64,000 bases of DNA, from contig CANMRT010000003.1 of NCBI GenBank assembly GCA_947500415.1, positions 496,001 to 560,000 of the forward strand, read 5' to 3'. The notes beneath the pieces were generated by a model. The model was not told the DNA's origin, searched no databases, and saw only the letters and a list, made by a program, of their open reading frames with translations. The DNA is from an uncultured Roseicyclus sp. Lineage in GTDB: Bacteria; Pseudomonadota; Alphaproteobacteria; Rhodobacterales; Rhodobacteraceae. Both the position numbers and the translations under genes were made by a program. Positions 61,520 through 64,000 of this stretch are shown in pieces; position 1 is the stretch's first letter, and each line of letters starts with the position of its first letter.

Positions 61520-62368
61520 ATGCTCGATTCAGACTCAGATGACATCCACCCGCTGTTCTATGGCGCGCCTTCGAAGACGGAGTTCAAGAAGCTCCGTAAG
61601 CGCATCATCCGAGACACACGCGAGGCGATTGATCGTTATGGCATGGTACGCAAGGGCGACCGCTGGCTGGTTTGCCTTTCGGGCGGCAAGGACAGCTACA
61701 CCCTTCTCGCGGCCCTGACGGAGCTTCAATGGCGCGGGCTTCTTCCTATCGACATCCTCGCCTGCAACCTCGATCAGGGGCAGCCAGGCTTCCCCGCGAC
61801 CGTGCTTCCCGACTTCCTGGAACGCATGAGTGTACCGCACCGGATCGAATACCAAGACACCTATTCCATCGTCATGGACAAGGTCCCCGCGGGGCGCACC
61901 TATTGCGCGCTTTGTTCCCGCCTGCGACGCGGCAACCTTTACCGCATTGCGCGCGAGGAAGGATGCGCAGCCGTGGTGCTTGGCCATCATCGCGACGACA
62001 TCCTCGAGACTTTTTTCCTGAACCTGTTCCACGGTGGAAAACTGGCGACAATGCCGCCGAAACTGGTCAACGACGAAGGTGACCTAATGGTCCTTCGTCC
62101 GTTGGCCCATGTGGCCGAAGCGGATTGCGAACGCTTCGCGCAGGCGATGAACTATCCCATCATCCCATGCGATCTCTGCGGGTCCCAGGACGGCCTGCAA
62201 CGCCAACAAATCAAGGGAATGCTGGATGAATGGGAGGCTCGTAGTCCCGGACGGCGCGGCAAGATGTTCTCGGCCCTGATGAGCGCGAGACCCTCGCATC
62301 TGTTGGATCCCGCACTTTTCGACTTTGCCCGGATTTTTCCTAAAGGTTTAGACGATAGCGCCCTGTGA
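61520..62368 (+). CDS. ttcA: tRNA 2-thiocytidine(32) synthetase TtcA
   Basis: 282 aa from the ATG at 61520, with an upstream ATG 16 codons earlier rejected. The PP-loop is SGGKDS (54-59), and the Fe-S/zinc Cys pairs are CALC (C129, C132) and CDLC (C217, C220). It thiolates C32 of certain tRNAs. [19 protein letters not shown] is the family-specific block. It is divergent from the DUF900 gene. Confidence 0.95.
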   Translation: MLDSDSDDIHPLFYGAPSKTEFKKLRKRIIRDTREAIDRYGMVRKGDRWLVCLSGGKDSYTLLAALTELQWRGLLPIDILACNLDQGQPGFPATVLPDFLERMSVPHRIEYQDTYSIVMDKVPAGRTYCALCSRLRRGNLYRIAREEGCAAVVLGHHRDDILETFFLNLFHGGKLATMPPKLVNDEGDLMVLRPLAHVAEADCERFAQAMNYPIIPCDLCGSQDGLQRQQIKGMLDEWEARSPGRRGKMFSALMSARPSHLLDPALFDFARIFPKGLDDSAL

Positions 62369-62444
62369 GCCTGTTCTGCTTAACGCCCCATAAACGATAG
62401 TTGCGCTAGCTTTTCAGCGCGCACGTTGAAGGGGACAGGTAGCA

Positions 62445-63974
62445 ATGGCGGACTCAGGTAATGGGGCGGTGGAGCGGATCGGGTACCGTGCCCGATCCAC
62501 ATTGGGCCGGATCGAACTCCTCGCGCTTTACCCGCTTCTCGTGCTGGCAGCCGATTGGTTCGGCTTCGACAATATCGCCTTAGTCACAGCTCTCGGGCTT
62601 TCGCTTCTGCTAGCCTTGGCTTTGGTCCTACCGGATCGACGCTATGCGTCAACCGGGTCAGAACAACCACTTTCAGGGAAAGCAGGTCTTATAGACGCCC
62701 TGGCAAGAATTTGCAGTGACGATAGCAAAGATACCGTGTGCTTGTTGATCCAGGTGGATGCGTGGGCCGACGTGGCAGATACTTGGGGACACGATTCTGC
62801 ACAAGGCATCGCTGCGCGCATTAAAGATAGGTTAAAGACCGCCCTGCGCGCAGGGGATCAAATTTTCCAGCTGGGAGACGCGCGGTTTGGTGTTGTTTTG
62901 GCCGGGATGTCAGCCGCCCGATTGGGTCTACGCGACATGATCGCATCGCGCCTGTCCGACGCGATCAAGGAACCGCTAGCACTGAATGGGACAGTTGTTC
63001 GATTGACCGGATCCATTGGCCACTCCTCAATCCGGCGGCGAGCTTCGAACATGGCAGAGGCAACCTTCAAGGCTGCTGAGGCTGCCTTGTCAGAGGCAAC
63101 ATTGCAGGGGCGGGGATCGATCCGCGCTTTCAGCAGCGGAATGGGTCGCGCACGACATACGACCTCTATGCTTTCCGGGGAGGTCGAAGAAGCCATCCAA
63201 AGCAATGCAATCGACACTTGGTTCCAACCGCAGGTTTGCGCAAGGACCGGTTGCGTATCGGGCATTGAAACCTTTGCGCGCTGGCAGCATCCGCAACATG
63301 GTTTGTTGGGCCCGGCCGAGCTTTTGCCGGCTGTTCAGGCGTCGGGTCAGATGAGGATGCTGAACACGACCTTCATTCACCGGGCGCTCAAGGCTTTGTC
63401 CGATTGGGATGCCGCGGACGCCCATGTGCCCACTGTTTCACTGAATATGTCTGTGACCGAGCTGCAAGATACAAAGCTGGCCGAAACTCTTGTGTCAGAA
63501 ACGCAGCGCTATTCCCTTACGCCGGAGCGGATTGCCATCGAGATCTCGGGTCGCGTTTTGGAAGAGCAATTGGACGATGCTTTGATCTCAAACCTCACGG
63601 CCCTGAAGGTTAACGGGCATCTAATCTATCTTGATAGCGCAGGTCTTGGCTCAGTTCCCTTGCTTTTGCTCCAACGTTTCGGAGTTTCCCGAATGAAGAT
63701 TGATCGAAGCTTCGTTTTGGGGGTGGAGACTGACACGCATAAAGATCAAGCCATTCGCGCAATGGTGGCCCTCGCATCCGAAATGGACATGGAGACGATC
63801 GCCAAGGGTGTCGAAACCCGGCAGGAGATCGAGCATCTTGCCAAATTGGGGTGCAACCATCTGCAGGGTTTTGGCATCGCGCGTCCCATGAAGGCAGACA
63901 AAGTGGCCGACTGGGTGCGTGCACGCGCCGCTTCAGGGAAAACAATCCGCTTGGAAAGCAAACGCGCCAGCTAG
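62445..63974 (+). CDS. Degenerate GGDEF/EAL domain membrane protein
   Basis: 509 aa. Two hydrophobic segments (about 23-40 and 45-63) are followed by a GGDEF-like domain (about 95-230) and an EAL-like domain (about 245-500). The active-site motif of the first reads GDARF (144-148), so a cyclase function is unlikely. In the second, EAL is ETF (275-277), the DD pair of DDFGTG is DS in LDSAG (396-400), and AEGVE is AKGVE (453-457); N334 and K418 remain. It is therefore more likely a c-di-GMP receptor or a protein-interaction unit than a phosphodiesterase. Confidence 0.9.
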   Translation: MADSGNGAVERIGYRARSTLGRIELLALYPLLVLAADWFGFDNIALVTALGLSLLLALALVLPDRRYASTGSEQPLSGKAGLIDALARICSDDSKDTVCLLIQVDAWADVADTWGHDSAQGIAARIKDRLKTALRAGDQIFQLGDARFGVVLAGMSAARLGLRDMIASRLSDAIKEPLALNGTVVRLTGSIGHSSIRRRASNMAEATFKAAEAALSEATLQGRGSIRAFSSGMGRARHTTSMLSGEVEEAIQSNAIDTWFQPQVCARTGCVSGIETFARWQHPQHGLLGPAELLPAVQASGQMRMLNTTFIHRALKALSDWDAADAHVPTVSLNMSVTELQDTKLAETLVSETQRYSLTPERIAIEISGRVLEEQLDDALISNLTALKVNGHLIYLDSAGLGSVPLLLLQRFGVSRMKIDRSFVLGVETDTHKDQAIRAMVALASEMDMETIAKGVETRQEIEHLAKLGCNHLQGFGIARPMKADKVADWVRARAASGKTIRLESKRAS

Positions 63975-64000
63975 CCCAAATCGCCAGGTTATTTGCGTGA

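Overview
The window is a high-GC chromosomal segment of an alphaproteobacterium, most likely a marine Rhodobacteraceae (Roseobacter-type) species. This rests on the combination of a box benzoyl-CoA pathway, an aerobic phenylacetyl-CoA (paa) pathway, a DctPQM-type TRAP transporter, a BoxR-type regulator with a kinase-like domain, a DUF1127 mini-protein divergent from a LysR regulator, and rpmH/rnpA of alphaproteobacterial character. GC content was judged by eye, not calculated.

Region 1 (1-15.7 kb, all minus strand, transcribed right to left) is an aromatic-acid funnel. A TRAP transporter (dctP, dctQ, dctM) is followed by an SDR dehydrogenase, a crotonase, a MarR regulator, a feruloyl/cinnamoyl-CoA-synthase-like ligase, a thiolase, benzoate-CoA ligase and an alpha/beta hydrolase. 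Next come boxC, boxB, a flavodoxin, a hotdog thioesterase, boxR and the start of another crotonase gene. The ligase, hydratase, dehydrogenase and thiolase form a complete side-chain beta-oxidation set, so the layout suggests that cinnamate-type acids and benzoate both converge on benzoyl-CoA, which BoxB and BoxC open. Most junctions are ATGA or TGATG overlaps.

Region 2 (15.9-27.3 kb) holds a second MarR gene and the paa catabolon: paaX and paaZ on minus; paaI, paaK and paaABCDE on plus; then a DUF1127/LysR pair and a PaaJ-type thiolase. Three paa promoter regions share a two-part motif, and a set of direct repeats ends at the paaA start codon.

Region 3 (27.3-52 kb) makes a surface polysaccharide. 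On minus: yjbF and yjbH (group-4-capsule-like export proteins) and a GDP-L-fucose operon (gmd, fcl, manC). On plus: a UDP-N-acetyl-L-deoxyhexosamine set (4,6-dehydratase/epimerase, RmlD-like reductase, UDP-GlcNAc 2-epimerase), two DegT-type aminotransferases, two glycosyltransferases, a membrane sugar-phosphate transferase, three divergent sulfotransferases, two methyltransferases, a deacetylase-like protein, a Wzy-like polymerase, a Wzx-like flippase and a hexapeptide acyltransferase. The gene set points to a sulfated, fucose- and amino-sugar-containing Wzx/Wzy-type glycan. Base use is visibly more AT-rich than in the flanks.

Region 4 (52.1-64 kb) has a secreted RTX metalloprotease, tRNA-Arg(ACG), a sensor histidine kinase, a disulfide-oxidoreductase-like flavoprotein paired with a TVP38/DedA membrane protein, a DUF523 protein, rpmH-rnpA-yidD, a DUF900 hydrolase, ttcA and a degenerate GGDEF/EAL protein. 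No insertion sequence, integrase or CRISPR array was recognised.
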